Assembly (NCBI GenBank): GCA_018064755.1 | Contig: JAGHUP010000008.1 | Span: 1 to 64,000 of the forward strand | Direction: 5' to 3' | Length of the DNA: 64,000 nt | Origin: Candidatus Crickella equi | GTDB taxonomy: Bacteria > Bacillota > Clostridia > Peptostreptococcales > Anaerovoracaceae | Shown here: positions 1 to 9,316 of the stretch, piece after piece | Numbering within the stretch: position 1 is the first letter of the stretch | Layout of the letters: the number at the start of each line of letters is the position of its first letter | Notes under the pieces: model-generated | The model's input: the letters and a program-made list of their open reading frames with translations, nothing else | Databases searched by the model: none | Told to the model about the DNA's origin: nothing | Translations under genes and position numbers: made by a program

Positions 1-171
1 GTTATCGTTAGAGAGAACGAAAGCTTAGAAAGCGCTCTTAAGAGATTTAAGAGATCTTGCGCTCGCGATGGCGTTATGGCAGAGCTGCGTAAGAGAGAGC
101 ATTATGAGAAGCCAAGTGTAAAGAGAAAGAAGAAGTCTGAGGCTGCTCGTAAGAAGGCTCGTAAGTTCTAA
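1..171 (+). CDS. rpsU: 30S ribosomal protein S21, 3' part
   Basis: The frame is open from base 1 to a TAA at 169-171 and gives the last 56 residues of bS21, a small basic protein of the 30S head/platform region. The sequence shows the family pattern: an [15 protein letters not shown] helix, a second basic helix, and a Lys/Arg-rich tail ending RKKARKF. Only the first few codons are missing to the left of the window. It is followed by a hairpin and then yqeY, the usual clostridial order. Confidence 0.96.
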   Translation, partial: VIVRENESLESALKRFKRSCARDGVMAELRKREHYEKPSVKRKKKSEAARKKARKF

Positions 172-197
172 TTGAACACAATATAGTTATTATCAAG

Positions 198-233
198 ATG
201 CGAATTCCAATAGGGGTTCGCATTTTGTGTTTA
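198..233 (+). terminator. Hairpin between rpsU and yqeY
   Basis: ATGCGAA at 198-204 pairs with TTCGCAT at 217-223, closing a 12-base loop that adds two C-G pairs. A short T-rich run (TTTTGTGTTT) follows. It looks like a weak intrinsic terminator or attenuator after rpsU, ending just before the yqeY ribosome site. Confidence 0.55.
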
Positions 234-247
234 TAAGGAGGAATAAA

Positions 248-703
248 ATGGGACTCAAGGAAAAATTAATGGACGACTACAAGGCTGCAATGAAGGCAGG
301 CGATGCTGTAGCTAAGAATACTGTTAATATGGTAAGAGCGGCTATTAAGCAGCACGAAGTAGATTCAAGAGAAGAGATGAATGACGATGCTGATATCGTT
401 AGAGTAATCAAGAAGCAGGTTAAGATGAGAACTGATGCCATCGCTGAGTTCGCTAAGGCTGGAAGAGATGACATGATTGAGGCTTACAAGAAGGAAGTTG
501 AAATTCTTCAGGCTTATCTCCCAGAGGAGATGGGTGCAGAGGAGATTAAGGCTAAGGTAGCTGAGATTGCTGAGAAGACAGGACTCACAGACGGCATGAA
601 GAGCATGGGAGCACTTATGAAGGAGTGCATGAAGGAACTCAAAGATGCTGCTGATGGTAGCGAAGTAAACAAAGCTGTTAAGGAGTTCCTTAGCGGAAAG
701 TAG
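248..703 (+). CDS. yqeY: GatB/YqeY domain protein
   Basis: 151-residue alpha-helical protein of the YqeY family, related to the tail domain of the amidotransferase GatB; its cellular role is poorly defined but it commonly follows rpsU. The start at ATG 248 is chosen because AAGGAGG lies just upstream; an in-frame ATT-like extension back to 227 has no ribosome site. Typical family features visible are the N-terminal MGLKEKLMDDYKAAMKAGD, the VNMVRAAI helix and the EILQAYLPEEM linker, followed by a helical C-terminal part rich in Lys and Glu. The next gene begins 5 bases after the stop, so yqeY is probably cotranscribed with phoH, ybeY and era. Confidence 0.93.
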   Translation: MGLKEKLMDDYKAAMKAGDAVAKNTVNMVRAAIKQHEVDSREEMNDDADIVRVIKKQVKMRTDAIAEFAKAGRDDMIEAYKKEVEILQAYLPEEMGAEEIKAKVAEIAEKTGLTDGMKSMGALMKECMKELKDAADGSEVNKAVKEFLSGK

Positions 704-708
704 AATAC

Positions 709-1668
709 ATGGAATTAAAGATTAATATACCTGAGAACATTAATGTTCAGGATCTGTTCGGCAACTTCGATAGCAATGTCCAAGCTGTAGAGAAGATCAC
801 TGATACCAATATGGTACTGAGAGACGGCAACCTGATTATCAATGGAAGAGACCCGGAACTGGCTGCACGTATCGTTGCGCGTTTAATCGAGGCTCTTAAC
901 ATTGACCCTAATCTGGATAGCCAGCGTCTGAACTACATCATCGATATGGAAACAGGCGGCAATTCGTTCGATGAGAAGACAACATCAAGCGATATCATCT
1001 GCTACACACATATGGGAAGACCTCTCAAGCCTAAGACTAAGAACCAGAAGGACTATGTAGATCACATACGCAATAAGGATATGGTATTCGGCGTAGGACC
1101 TGCCGGAACAGGTAAGACTTATCTGGCTTGTGCGATGGCAATTACTGCATACAAGAACAAAGAGGTAGAGCGAATCATTCTGACAAGACCTGCTGTTGAA
1201 GCTGGCGAGAAACTCGGATTCCTGCCAGGAGATATGCAGGAGAAGGTAGATCCATATCTAAGACCTCTGTATGATGCTCTTTATGATGTGCTGGGCCCAG
1301 AGGCTGCAGGTAAACTGAAAGAAAAGGGAGTAATCGAAGTCGTACCGCTGGCGTACATGAGAGGACGTACTCTCGATAATTCGTTCATCATTTTGGACGA
1401 GGCACAGAATACGACAAGGGAGCAGATGAAGATGTTCCTGACAAGAATGGGATTCAATTCCAAGGTAGTCGTTACAGGAGATATCACTCAGATAGACCTG
1501 CCTAATGGCGCTATGTCAGGACTTAAAGAAGCTACCAAGGTGCTGAAGGATGTTGAGGGTATTGAATTCAGCTATTTCACTGAAGTGGACGTTGTAAGAC
1601 ACGAGCTCGTTAAGAGAATCATCAAGGCTTATGACAACTACGACAATAATAGGAAGAACGGCAGATAA
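709..1668 (+). CDS. phoH: PhoH-family ATPase
   Basis: 319-residue PhoH/YbeZ-type P-loop ATPase. An N-terminal KH-like segment (residues about 1-100) precedes the ATPase core with Walker A GPAGTGKT near residue 128 and Walker B FIILDEAQN near 225. Members act with the endoribonuclease YbeY in RNA metabolism, and here the stop codon overlaps the ATG of ybeY (TAATG), indicating translational coupling. The gene sits only 5 bases after yqeY. Length and motifs are normal for the family. Confidence 0.95.
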   Translation: MELKINIPENINVQDLFGNFDSNVQAVEKITDTNMVLRDGNLIINGRDPELAARIVARLIEALNIDPNLDSQRLNYIIDMETGGNSFDEKTTSSDIICYTHMGRPLKPKTKNQKDYVDHIRNKDMVFGVGPAGTGKTYLACAMAITAYKNKEVERIILTRPAVEAGEKLGFLPGDMQEKVDPYLRPLYDALYDVLGPEAAGKLKEKGVIEVVPLAYMRGRTLDNSFIILDEAQNTTREQMKMFLTRMGFNSKVVVTGDITQIDLPNGAMSGLKEATKVLKDVEGIEFSYFTEVDVVRHELVKRIIKAYDNYDNNRKNGR

Positions 1669-2192
1669 TGAATATATATATTAGCGACGAAGATAATAGA
1701 TTGAATGATGAGATTAAGGGACTGATGCAGCTCGCGGGCGAGACGGCTCTTGCTCAGGAGTTCGGAGATGACCTTCAGGAGGCTGGCTATGATGTAGCCA
1801 AGCTGCCGATTGATCTCAGCGTATCTATTGTTAATTATGACGAGATTAAGGAACTGAATAACGAGTTTCGTGGCATCGATTCAATTACCGATGTGCTGTC
1901 ATTTCCGCAGTTTGCCGATGAAGAGGATCTGCTCTATGATCTGGAGGACCTCGGAGATAGCTTGGCTAATGGTGATGAAGAGGTGCTCGGCACAATGTTG
2001 GGCGATGTAGTTATCTGCTATGATAGAGCTTGTGAACAGGCTGAGGAATACGGCACGGGCCTCAAACGCGAGCTAATTTATCTATTTGTTCACAGTATCT
2101 TCCATCTGTTCGGTTATGACCATATGGAGGAAGATGAGAAAGCTGTAATGAGACAGCGTGAGGAAGCTGTAATGGAGGTTGTCGGATTATGA
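1668..2192 (+). CDS. ybeY: Endoribonuclease YbeY, rRNA maturation factor
   Basis: 174-residue UPF0054 metalloenzyme that processes the 3' end of 16S rRNA and takes part in ribosome quality control. The zinc site HxxxHxxGYDH is visible as HSIFHLFGYDH near residue 143, and the conserved RGID-SITDVLSFP segment is present near residue 67-80. The start overlaps the phoH stop by one base and the stop overlaps the era start by four bases (ATGA), so the three genes form one tightly coupled unit. Confidence 0.95.
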   Translation: MNIYISDEDNRLNDEIKGLMQLAGETALAQEFGDDLQEAGYDVAKLPIDLSVSIVNYDEIKELNNEFRGIDSITDVLSFPQFADEEDLLYDLEDLGDSLANGDEEVLGTMLGDVVICYDRACEQAEEYGTGLKRELIYLFVHSIFHLFGYDHMEEDEKAVMRQREEAVMEVVGL

Positions 2193-3088
2193 GATCGGGT
2201 TTCATAGGAATTATTGGTAGGCCGAATGTTGGCAAATCGACCTTGCTCAATGCGATACTGGGCGAGAAGATTGCGATTACATCGAGCAAACCACAGACAA
2301 CACTCAATAGGATAACAGGAATCTATACAGACCTTGAGGCTGATAATGGCGAAGGTCTGCAGATGGTATTTCTGGATACTCCGGGCATTCACAAACCACA
2401 CAACAAGCTCGGATCAGCCATCAATGAGACAGCAATCAATACTTTCAAGGGCGTTGATGTAATACTGCTACTGATTGATGGAACTAAGGAATTTGGCGTC
2501 GGAGATGAGAAGCTTCTCGAGATGCTGAAGGAAGAATCGACACCTAAGATTCTCGCTATTAACAAAATGGATCTCATGGGTCCGGAAGAGTACTTGGCAC
2601 TCTATAACAAGTACGAGGCAATGGGACTCTTCGATGATATCTACGGAGTAAGTGCTCTTAATGGAGATAATGTTCAGATGCTGATTGATTGTCTATCAGG
2701 TTATATGCAGGATGGACCAATGTACTATCCGGAGGATATGGCGACAGAGCATCCTGTAAGATTCATCGTTAGCGAGATCATTAGAGAGAAGTTGCTGGAT
2801 TATCTCAACGATGAAGTTCCACACGGAGTTGCAGTTGAGATTGAGTCTTTCGAAGAGGGTGATAAGGTGACTGAGATTGGTGCAGTTATATACTGCGAAC
2901 GAAAGTCCCACAAAGCCATCATCATCGGAAAGGGCGGCAGCAAGCTGAAAGGAATTGGAAAGGCTGCAAGAATGGATATCGAAGACCTGCTGGGAACGAA
3001 GGTCTTCCTAAGTCTCTGGGTCAAGGTTAAAGAGAACTGGAGAGACAACGAGAGAACCATTCGCAGCTGGGGATATAAAGACGAATAG
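2189..3088 (+). CDS. era: GTPase Era
   Basis: 299-residue Ras-like GTPase plus KH domain that binds the 3' end of 16S rRNA during 30S assembly. G1 GRPNVGKS (residues 10-17), G3 DTPGIH, G4 NKMD and the C-terminal KH loop GKGGSKLKGIG are all visible. It follows ybeY with a 4-base overlap, a common grouping of enzymes of 16S maturation, and recO begins six bases downstream. Confidence 0.97.
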   Translation: MRSGFIGIIGRPNVGKSTLLNAILGEKIAITSSKPQTTLNRITGIYTDLEADNGEGLQMVFLDTPGIHKPHNKLGSAINETAINTFKGVDVILLLIDGTKEFGVGDEKLLEMLKEESTPKILAINKMDLMGPEEYLALYNKYEAMGLFDDIYGVSALNGDNVQMLIDCLSGYMQDGPMYYPEDMATEHPVRFIVSEIIREKLLDYLNDEVPHGVAVEIESFEEGDKVTEIGAVIYCERKSHKAIIIGKGGSKLKGIGKAARMDIEDLLGTKVFLSLWVKVKENWRDNERTIRSWGYKDE

Positions 3089-3094
3089 GAAACT

Positions 3095-3874
3095 ATGCTG
3101 GTAAATACTGAAGGAATAGTGCTCAAGCAGCGCAAGATTGCGAATAACAGGCGTATGATTACCGTGTTCACCAAGAACTACGGTAAGATATCCTGCGGAA
3201 CTTCTCTTAGCGAGAAGGGCAAGGGCAAATCAGCTCTGGCAATTAGACCATTTACTTACGCTGACTACGATATCTTCAAGAGTAGAGAATCATACAGCAT
3301 CAACTCTGCACAAACCAAGAAAAGCTACTATTCAATCGGCGAGGATCTGGATAGATTCCTCGTTGCCAGCAAATTCATAGAATATCTGGACAAAATTCTC
3401 GAAGAAGAACAGCCTAGACCAAAACTCTTCGATATGACACTCGAATTTCTCGAGATTATCACAAGATCGACGCGTAATTACGACACTTTGTTATATGCTT
3501 TTATTGTAAAAACGTTGCGCGTCCAGGGAGTGATGCCGGAGTTACACTGTTGCGTTAACTGTGGCAAGAAGCTCGAAGATTTTGGCTACAGTATAGGCAA
3601 GGATAGGAAGGCGCATGCATTCTCAATTAGCTCGGGTGGAGCCATCTGTGAAGAGTGCTCGGAGCGTGAGAAATCAAGTGGTACAGCATTGATTTACAGA
3701 CCGAACTTCGATATAATTGATACAATGCAATACTTTTATGATAATCCGTTAGAACGTTTCGAGAAAATCGGATTAAAAGAAGATGTGTCCCAGGACATTA
3801 AGCGCATATTAGGACAGTACATTGACCACTATCTAGGGGTTGGTGTGCTGCTTGATGACGTTGAATGGAGGTAG
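3095..3874 (+). CDS. recO: DNA repair protein RecO
   Basis: 259-residue RecO, which loads RecA at gaps together with RecR. An N-terminal OB-fold (MLVNTEGIVLKQRK) is followed by a helical domain and a four-Cys zinc site (HCCVNCG and CEEC, residues about 150-190). It lies six bases after era, the usual clostridial neighbour. No strong ribosome site is seen, in keeping with translational coupling. Confidence 0.93.
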   Translation: MLVNTEGIVLKQRKIANNRRMITVFTKNYGKISCGTSLSEKGKGKSALAIRPFTYADYDIFKSRESYSINSAQTKKSYYSIGEDLDRFLVASKFIEYLDKILEEEQPRPKLFDMTLEFLEIITRSTRNYDTLLYAFIVKTLRVQGVMPELHCCVNCGKKLEDFGYSIGKDRKAHAFSISSGGAICEECSEREKSSGTALIYRPNFDIIDTMQYFYDNPLERFEKIGLKEDVSQDIKRILGQYIDHYLGVGVLLDDVEWR

Positions 3875-3880
3875 GTTAGT

Positions 3881-4357
3881 ATGGAGATTACATTAGAGAA
3901 GATTGAACTTGTTAAGGACAGAACTGGCTCAACTTATAACGAAGCCAAGGAAGCCCTTGAACAGGCTAATGGAAGCGTTGTAGACGCTATTATTGCAATA
4001 GAGGAAGACATCAATAGGGAGTTCGCAGATGAACTTGGAAATCCGTTATTACACAAGGTAAAGGAAATGGGTGAAAAGATGGATATTAACAACGTAGTAG
4101 AGAAGGCAAAGGACGTAGCAGAAAAGGGACTGGAGATCGGTAAGGAATATTACGATAAGATCGACAAGGAAAAGGTTGCTGAGTATGCAGATAAGGCAGC
4201 TGAGCTCGCAAAGCAGGGCGCAGATATTGCTGTAGAAAAGGGTAAGGAGCTCTATCAGCTGGGTATGGAAAAGGCTGAGGAGTACCAGGTAAAGGATAAG
4301 GCTATGGATCTCATCGACAAGATTGGTGAGAAGGCATCAGAGATTATTAATAAATAA
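3881..4357 (+). CDS. DUF4342-type protein, UBA-like domain plus helical repeats
   Basis: 158 residues. The first 45 residues (LVKDRTGSTYNEAKEALEQANGSVVDAI) are a UBA/EF-Ts-like helical bundle typical of DUF4342 proteins. Residues about 60-158 form a charged, Ala/Lys/Glu-rich helical stretch with repeated 11-residue-like units (AEKGLEIGKEYYDKI, AVEKGKELYQLGMEKA) resembling LEA proteins. Function is unknown. It is six bases after recO and probably the last gene of the yqeY operon. Confidence 0.75.
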   Translation: MEITLEKIELVKDRTGSTYNEAKEALEQANGSVVDAIIAIEEDINREFADELGNPLLHKVKEMGEKMDINNVVEKAKDVAEKGLEIGKEYYDKIDKEKVAEYADKAAELAKQGADIAVEKGKELYQLGMEKAEEYQVKDKAMDLIDKIGEKASEIINK

Positions 4358-4372
4358 GCTATAAATTTAAAC

Positions 4373-4393
4373 GATGCATCAGCCAGATGCATC
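4373..4393 (+). promoter_or_regulatory. Palindromic hairpin in the glyS leader
   Basis: GATGCATC at 4373-4380 and again at 4386-4393, separated by AGCCA. The octamer is its own reverse complement, so the pair can form an 8-bp stem or act as a double operator. It ends just before the AAAGGAG ribosome site of glyS. No T-box is present in this short leader. Confidence 0.35.
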
Positions 4394-4411
4394 AGAAAAG
4401 GAGAAAGAATT

Positions 4412-5842
4412 ATGCCGATTGATAAGACTGGTATGCCTGATGTAGATCGTAAGGTCACAATGGAGAAGATCATCGCGCTGTGCAAGAACAGAGGATATAT
4501 CTTCCCAGGCTCAGAAATTTACGGCGGACTCGCTAACACTTGGGACTACGGTCCACTCGGTGTTGAGTTCAAGAACAATGTTAAGGACGCATGGAGACGT
4601 AAGTTTGTACAGGAATCCAAGTACAATGTAGGTCTTGATGCAGCCATCCTGATGAACCCAGAGACATGGGTAGCATCCGGACACGTTGGCGGTTTCAGTG
4701 ATCCACTGATTGACTGCAAATCTTGTAAGACTAGATACAGAGCAGATAATCTGATCGAGGATTATTACAAGGAGCAGGGTGTTGAGGAAATCGTTGACGG
4801 TTGGTCAAACGAAGAGATGGAGAAGTTTATCGCTGAGAAGGGTATCAAGTGCCCATCATGCGGTAAGGCAGACTTCACAGGAATCAGACAGTTCAACCTG
4901 ATGTTCAAGACATTCCAGGGAGTAACTGAAGACAGCAAGTCTGAGGTATATCTGAGACCTGAGACAGCACAGGGCATCTTCGTTAACTTCAAGAGTGTAC
5001 AGAGAACATCCCGTAAGAAGGTTCCTTTCGGAATCGCACAGGTTGGTAAGTCATTCCGTAATGAGATTACACCAGGAAACTTCATCTTCAGAGTAAGAGA
5101 GTTTGAGCAGATGGAGCTTGAGTTCTTCTGCAAGCCTGGTACTGAGCTTGACTGGTTCGCATATTGGAAAGATTACTGTGATAAGTTCCTTAAGAGTCTG
5201 GGACTTACACCTGAGTTCTTAAGATTTAGAGATCACTCTCAGGAAGAACTGTCACACTACAGTAATGCAACTTCAGATATCGAGTACCTCTTCCCATTCG
5301 GATGGGGCGAAATCTGGGGAGTTGCATCCAGAACTGATTTTGACCTGATGGCACACCAGACTCATTCAGGACAGGACATGAGCTACCTCGATCCAGAAAC
5401 GAACGAGAAATATGTTCCATACTGCATCGAGCCATCTGTCGGAGTAGAACGTCTTGTTTTGGCCTTCCTCGTTGACGCATATGACGAAGAAGTTCTGACT
5501 GACGGCAACGGCAAGGAAGATGTCCGCACAGTAATGAGACTGCATCCGGCATTGGCACCATACAAGGCAGCTGTACTGCCACTGTCCAAGAAGCTTGAAG
5601 ATGTAGCTCTTCCAATCTACGAAGAGCTGTCCAAGCACTTCATGGTTGAGTATGATGCATCCGGTTCAATCGGAAAGAGATATAGAAGAGAAGACGAGAT
5701 CGGAACTCCATTCAGCATCTGCGTCGACTTCGATACAGCAGAAGATAACTGCGTAACTATCAGAGATAGAGACACTATGGAGCAGGTAAGAATCCCTGTT
5801 GCAGAAGTTAAAGATTATATCGAGAAGAGACTCGAGTTCTAA
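4412..5842 (+). CDS. glyS: Glycine--tRNA ligase (alpha2 type)
   Basis: 476-residue single-chain class II synthetase that charges tRNA-Gly. The catalytic core has the family signature [13 protein letters not shown] near residue 190, motif 2 around FRNEITP, and the eukaryote/archaeal-like [10 protein letters not shown] motif 3. A zinc-knuckle insert (CKSCKTR and CPSCG) lies near residues 97-152, and the C-terminal anticodon-binding domain starts near residue 370. The start has an AAAGGAG site at the right distance. It is followed by ppdK after 62 bases. Confidence 0.96.
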   Translation: MPIDKTGMPDVDRKVTMEKIIALCKNRGYIFPGSEIYGGLANTWDYGPLGVEFKNNVKDAWRRKFVQESKYNVGLDAAILMNPETWVASGHVGGFSDPLIDCKSCKTRYRADNLIEDYYKEQGVEEIVDGWSNEEMEKFIAEKGIKCPSCGKADFTGIRQFNLMFKTFQGVTEDSKSEVYLRPETAQGIFVNFKSVQRTSRKKVPFGIAQVGKSFRNEITPGNFIFRVREFEQMELEFFCKPGTELDWFAYWKDYCDKFLKSLGLTPEFLRFRDHSQEELSHYSNATSDIEYLFPFGWGEIWGVASRTDFDLMAHQTHSGQDMSYLDPETNEKYVPYCIEPSVGVERLVLAFLVDAYDEEVLTDGNGKEDVRTVMRLHPALAPYKAAVLPLSKKLEDVALPIYEELSKHFMVEYDASGSIGKRYRREDEIGTPFSICVDFDTAEDNCVTIRDRDTMEQVRIPVAEVKDYIEKRLEF

Positions 5843-5904
5843 GAAAGGTATCTATTTAAGAAGTCGTGCGACACCATCGTGCGATAGGAAAAGGAGAAAT
5901 AATT

Positions 5905-8526
5905 ATGGCGAAGTTTGTTTACTCATTCAATGAAGGCTCCAAGGATATGAAGAACCTCCTCGGAGGAAAGGGAGCTAACCTGGCAGAAATGACTAACATC
6001 GGTCTTCCAGTACCTTTTGGATTCACTGTAACTACAGATGTATGCAAGAAGTATAGTGATGAAGGCGGAAAGCTGCCACAGGAAGTAATCAATGAAGTAT
6101 GGGAGCACATTGCTGAGCTCGAAGAGGTAATGGGAAAGAAGTTCGGAGATAACGAGAACCCACTGCTGGTTTCCGTAAGATCCGGAGCACCTATCTCAAT
6201 GCCTGGTATGATGGACACAATCCTCAACCTCGGACTTAACGATGTTGCTGTTGATGGTCTCGCTAAGAGAACTAACAACGAAAGATTTGCTTACGACAGC
6301 TACAGAAGATTCATTCAGATGTTCGGTGATGTAGTAATGGAAATCAGCAAGTCCAAGTTCGATGAAGTATTCGATGGACAGAAGAAGAAGGCTGGCGTTG
6401 AGTATGACGTAGACCTGACTGCTGACGATCTGAAGGAAGTAATCAAGGGATATAAGGAAGTAGTTAAGAAGGAACTCGGAAGAGAGTTCCCACAGGAGCC
6501 TAAGGATCAGCTCCTCGAGGCTATCTGCGCTGTATTTAGATCATGGAACAATGAGAGAGCTATTCTCTACAGAAAGATGTACAACATTTCCGATTCTCTC
6601 GGAACAGCTGTAAACGTACAGTCCATGGTATTCGGTAACTCCGGCGACAACTCCGGAACAGGCGTAGCGTTCACTCGTAACCCTGCAGACGGCGAGAACA
6701 AGCTCTTTGGTGAGTTCCTCGTAAACGCACAGGGTGAGGACGTAGTAGCTGGTATCAGAACACCACAGCCTATCGCTGAGCTCGAGAAGGCTTTCCCAGA
6801 AGTATACAAGCAGTTCGAGAAGATTTCCGAGACTCTCGAAAAGCATTATAAGGACATGCAGGACATGGAGTTTACTGTAGAAGATGGTAAGCTGTTCATG
6901 CTCCAGACTAGAAATGGTAAGAGAACTGCAACTGCTGCTGTAAAGGTTGCTGTAGACCTGGTTAAGGAAGGTCTCATCGATAAGGAAACTGCAGTAATGA
7001 GAGTTGAGCCTGATCAAATCAACCAGCTGCTCCACCCAACATTCGATGCTGCTGAACTTGCTAAGGCAACAGCTGTAACTAAGGGACTTCCTGCATCACC
7101 AGGAGCTGCTACAGGCGAAATCGTATTCAATGCTGAAGACGCTGCTGCAGCTGCATCAATCGGTAAGCAGGTTATCCTCGTAAGAGAAGAGACTTCACCA
7201 GAAGACCTCGCAGGAATGGTTGCTGCTCAGGGTATCCTGACAGCTCGTGGCGGAATGACTTCCCACGCTGCAGTAGTAGCTAGAGGAATGGGTAAGTGCT
7301 GCGTATCCGGATGCAAGGACATCACTGTTGACGAAGCTAACAAGACTCTGACTGTAGGCGGAAAGATCTATATGGAGTTTGATAAGATTTCACTGAACGG
7401 TTCAGACGGTTCCGTATTCGTTGAGGAAATCAAGACTGTAGCTCCAGAGCTCTCCGGAGACTTTGGAACAATCATGCAGTGGGCTGACGAGGCTAGAACT
7501 CTGAAGGTTAGAACTAATGCAGATAACCCAAGAGATGCTGAGCAGGCTGTTAAGTTCGGAGCTGAGGGAATCGGCCTCTGCAGAACTGAGCATATGTTCT
7601 TCGAAGATGAGAGAATTCCTAAGATCAGAAGAATGATTCTGGCTGACACAGTTGAAGAGAGAAAGGAAGCTCTCGCAGGACTGCTGCCATACCAGAAGGA
7701 AGACTTCAAGGGTATCTACAAAGCAATGGGCGAGAGACCAGTTACAATCCGTCTCTTAGATCCACCTCTGCACGAGTTCACACCTAAGACTGAGGCTGAT
7801 ATGAGACAGCTCTCCAAGGAATTCTCAATCCCTTATGAGAAGGTAGTAAACAAGACTCTCGAACTCCACGAGTTCAACCCAATGCTGGGACACAGAGGAT
7901 GCAGACTTGCTGTTACATATCCTGAAATCGCAGAGATGCAGACAACAGCTATTATCCAGGCTGCACTCGAAGTTCGTAAGGAAGACGGTCTGAACATCGT
8001 TCCAGAAATCATGGTTCCACTGGTAGGACATGTTAACGAACTCAAGAACGTTAAGGAAGTAATCGTTAAGGTTGCTGATAAGCTGATCGCTGAGTCCGGA
8101 GACGACATGAAGTACATGGTAGGTACTATGATTGAGATTCCAAGAGCTGCTCTGACTGCAGACGAAATCGCTGAGGAAGCTGAGTTCTTCTCATTCGGAA
8201 CTAACGACCTGACTCAGATGGGATTCGGATTCTCAAGAGACGATACAGGCGCTATCATCAAGGAGTACGTTGCTAAGAACATTCTCCCAAGCGACCCATT
8301 CCAGTCACTCGACCAGTCCGGAATCGGCAAGCTGGTTAAGATGGCAGTAGAAGGCGGAAAGAAGACTAGACCTAACATCAAGCTCGGCATCTGCGGCGAG
8401 CACGGTGGAGATCCAGCTTCAATCGAGTTCTGCCACAAAACAGGACTCAACTACGTATCCTGCTCACCATACAGAGTTCCAATCGCAAGACTCGCCGCTG
8501 CACAGGCTGCAATCAGCGAGAAGTAA
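5905..8526 (+). CDS. ppdK: Pyruvate, phosphate dikinase
   Basis: 873-residue PEP-utilising enzyme that interconverts pyruvate, ATP and phosphate with PEP, AMP and PPi in the cytosol. The ATP-grasp domain lies in residues 1-350, the phosphohistidine loop GGMTSHAAVVARG near 450, and the PEP-binding TIM barrel with the catalytic Cys in GICGEHGGDP near 830. ATG 5905 is chosen because AAAGGAG precedes it; an upstream in-frame ATG at 5866 has no such site. The pyrophosphatase hppA, which uses the same PPi, is the next housekeeping gene, convergent to it. A family-1 repeat begins at the base after the stop codon. Confidence 0.97.
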   Translation: MAKFVYSFNEGSKDMKNLLGGKGANLAEMTNIGLPVPFGFTVTTDVCKKYSDEGGKLPQEVINEVWEHIAELEEVMGKKFGDNENPLLVSVRSGAPISMPGMMDTILNLGLNDVAVDGLAKRTNNERFAYDSYRRFIQMFGDVVMEISKSKFDEVFDGQKKKAGVEYDVDLTADDLKEVIKGYKEVVKKELGREFPQEPKDQLLEAICAVFRSWNNERAILYRKMYNISDSLGTAVNVQSMVFGNSGDNSGTGVAFTRNPADGENKLFGEFLVNAQGEDVVAGIRTPQPIAELEKAFPEVYKQFEKISETLEKHYKDMQDMEFTVEDGKLFMLQTRNGKRTATAAVKVAVDLVKEGLIDKETAVMRVEPDQINQLLHPTFDAAELAKATAVTKGLPASPGAATGEIVFNAEDAAAAASIGKQVILVREETSPEDLAGMVAAQGILTARGGMTSHAAVVARGMGKCCVSGCKDITVDEANKTLTVGGKIYMEFDKISLNGSDGSVFVEEIKTVAPELSGDFGTIMQWADEARTLKVRTNADNPRDAEQAVKFGAEGIGLCRTEHMFFEDERIPKIRRMILADTVEERKEALAGLLPYQKEDFKGIYKAMGERPVTIRLLDPPLHEFTPKTEADMRQLSKEFSIPYEKVVNKTLELHEFNPMLGHRGCRLAVTYPEIAEMQTTAIIQAALEVRKEDGLNIVPEIMVPLVGHVNELKNVKEVIVKVADKLIAESGDDMKYMVGTMIEIPRAALTADEIAEEAEFFSFGTNDLTQMGFGFSRDDTGAIIKEYVAKNILPSDPFQSLDQSGIGKLVKMAVEGGKKTRPNIKLGICGEHGGDPASIEFCHKTGLNYVSCSPYRVPIARLAAAQAAISEK

Positions 8527-8582
8527 TGTAAAACCGGGCCGGTCCATTTCTGTCAAAAATTTCAGTTTTGGGACACTCCTCC
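8527..8582 (+). repeat. Family-1 REP-like element, copy A
   Basis: 56-bp copy that starts TGTAAAACCGGGCC directly after the ppdK stop and ends GGGACACTCC. Read on the minus strand it is GGAG-TGTCCC followed by an imperfect stem (CTG/CAG inside GTCC/GGAC) and ACCGGCCCGG. Related copies are at 10221-10275, 13531-13584 and 63619-63673. It lies between the ppdK stop and its terminator. Confidence 0.85.
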
Positions 8583-8600
8583 GGATTAAGACAAATAGAA

Positions 8601-8632
8601 ACGACCATCTGATTGTCAGATGGTCGTTTTTG
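8601..8632 (+). terminator. Terminator of ppdK
   Basis: Perfect 12-bp stem (ACGACCATCTGA 8601-8612 with its complement 8616-8627), three-base loop, then five T residues. A strong intrinsic terminator on the plus strand. Confidence 0.9.
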
Positions 8633-8655
8633 GTTTCTTCTATATTTACTTGTAT

Positions 8656-9243
8656 TTATTTAACCTTGCATTTAAATAGACCATGTTTATTGCAGTAGTA
8701 ATACAATTCACGTGTTCTAGAAACCTTAAATCTTGCCTCTGCTGAGCTCTCAGGGTATAGTTTGGTCAGCTCTACACTGTTGTCCTTAACTGCTGCTATA
8801 AAGGAAATATAATGAGATTTCGACATCTCGTGAATGCTTGTGATGTAGTACTCATCTTCGCTTTGTTCAATTTGTAGCTTATGCGATTCTGTTGGTTCTT
8901 CTGCCTCTAAAACAGGTAGAGTAACACCACAACAACTTACGACGGCTTCGCCGAGTGAGGTTATGATATTGCCACAGATTGGACAAACATAGAATTTCAT
9001 TCTTCTTATATTAAGTGCACGATTTGTATTAGTAATATCCTCGCCTGATAACAGCTCAATTACCGATATTTCAAGCTCTTTTGCAAGCGGTTGAACTAGT
9101 GCGATGTCGGGGTAGCCTTTGCCAGTTTCCCATTTAGATATTGCCTTGTCGCTTACTCCAATGCGTTCAGCTAAATCAGATTGAGTTAAAGATTTGGCCT
9201 CGCGAAGTTTCTTTATCATCGCGCCTGTAACATATTGATTCAT
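8656..9243 (-). CDS. XRE regulator fused to a desulfoferrodoxin-type domain
   Basis: 195 residues. Residues 8-65 are an XRE helix-turn-helix (LTQSDLAERIGVSDKAISKWE). Residues 82-195 match two-iron superoxide reductase (desulfoferrodoxin): a rubredoxin-like centre C87xxC90 and C104-C105, and the catalytic iron ligands H121, H138 and H144 (HEMSKSH), C184 and H187 (CNKHG). All expected ligands are present, so the iron centres are probably intact. A role as a redox- or superoxide-responsive transcription factor is inferred. GGAGG lies upstream of the start. The gene and the RAYT gene next to it are enclosed by inverted family-1 repeats between ppdK and hppA. Confidence 0.85.
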   Translation of the reverse strand: MNQYVTGAMIKKLREAKSLTQSDLAERIGVSDKAISKWETGKGYPDIALVQPLAKELEISVIELLSGEDITNTNRALNIRRMKFYVCPICGNIITSLGEAVVSCCGVTLPVLEAEEPTESHKLQIEQSEDEYYITSIHEMSKSHYISFIAAVKDNSVELTKLYPESSAEARFKVSRTRELYYYCNKHGLFKCKVK

Positions 9244-9316
9244 AGAATTTTTCCTCCATACGAGACTATCTTATCAGTATAGTATTATAAATACTACCTA
9301 CGTTGAGTAGATAGCG

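Noticed and set aside
4358..4411. T-box riboswitch upstream of glyS
   Set aside because: The leader is only 54 bases and has no T-box sequence, only a short palindrome.
5872..5888. Direct repeat TCGTGCGA upstream of ppdK
   Set aside because: Only two copies, short, with no partner elsewhere seen; no function can be argued.
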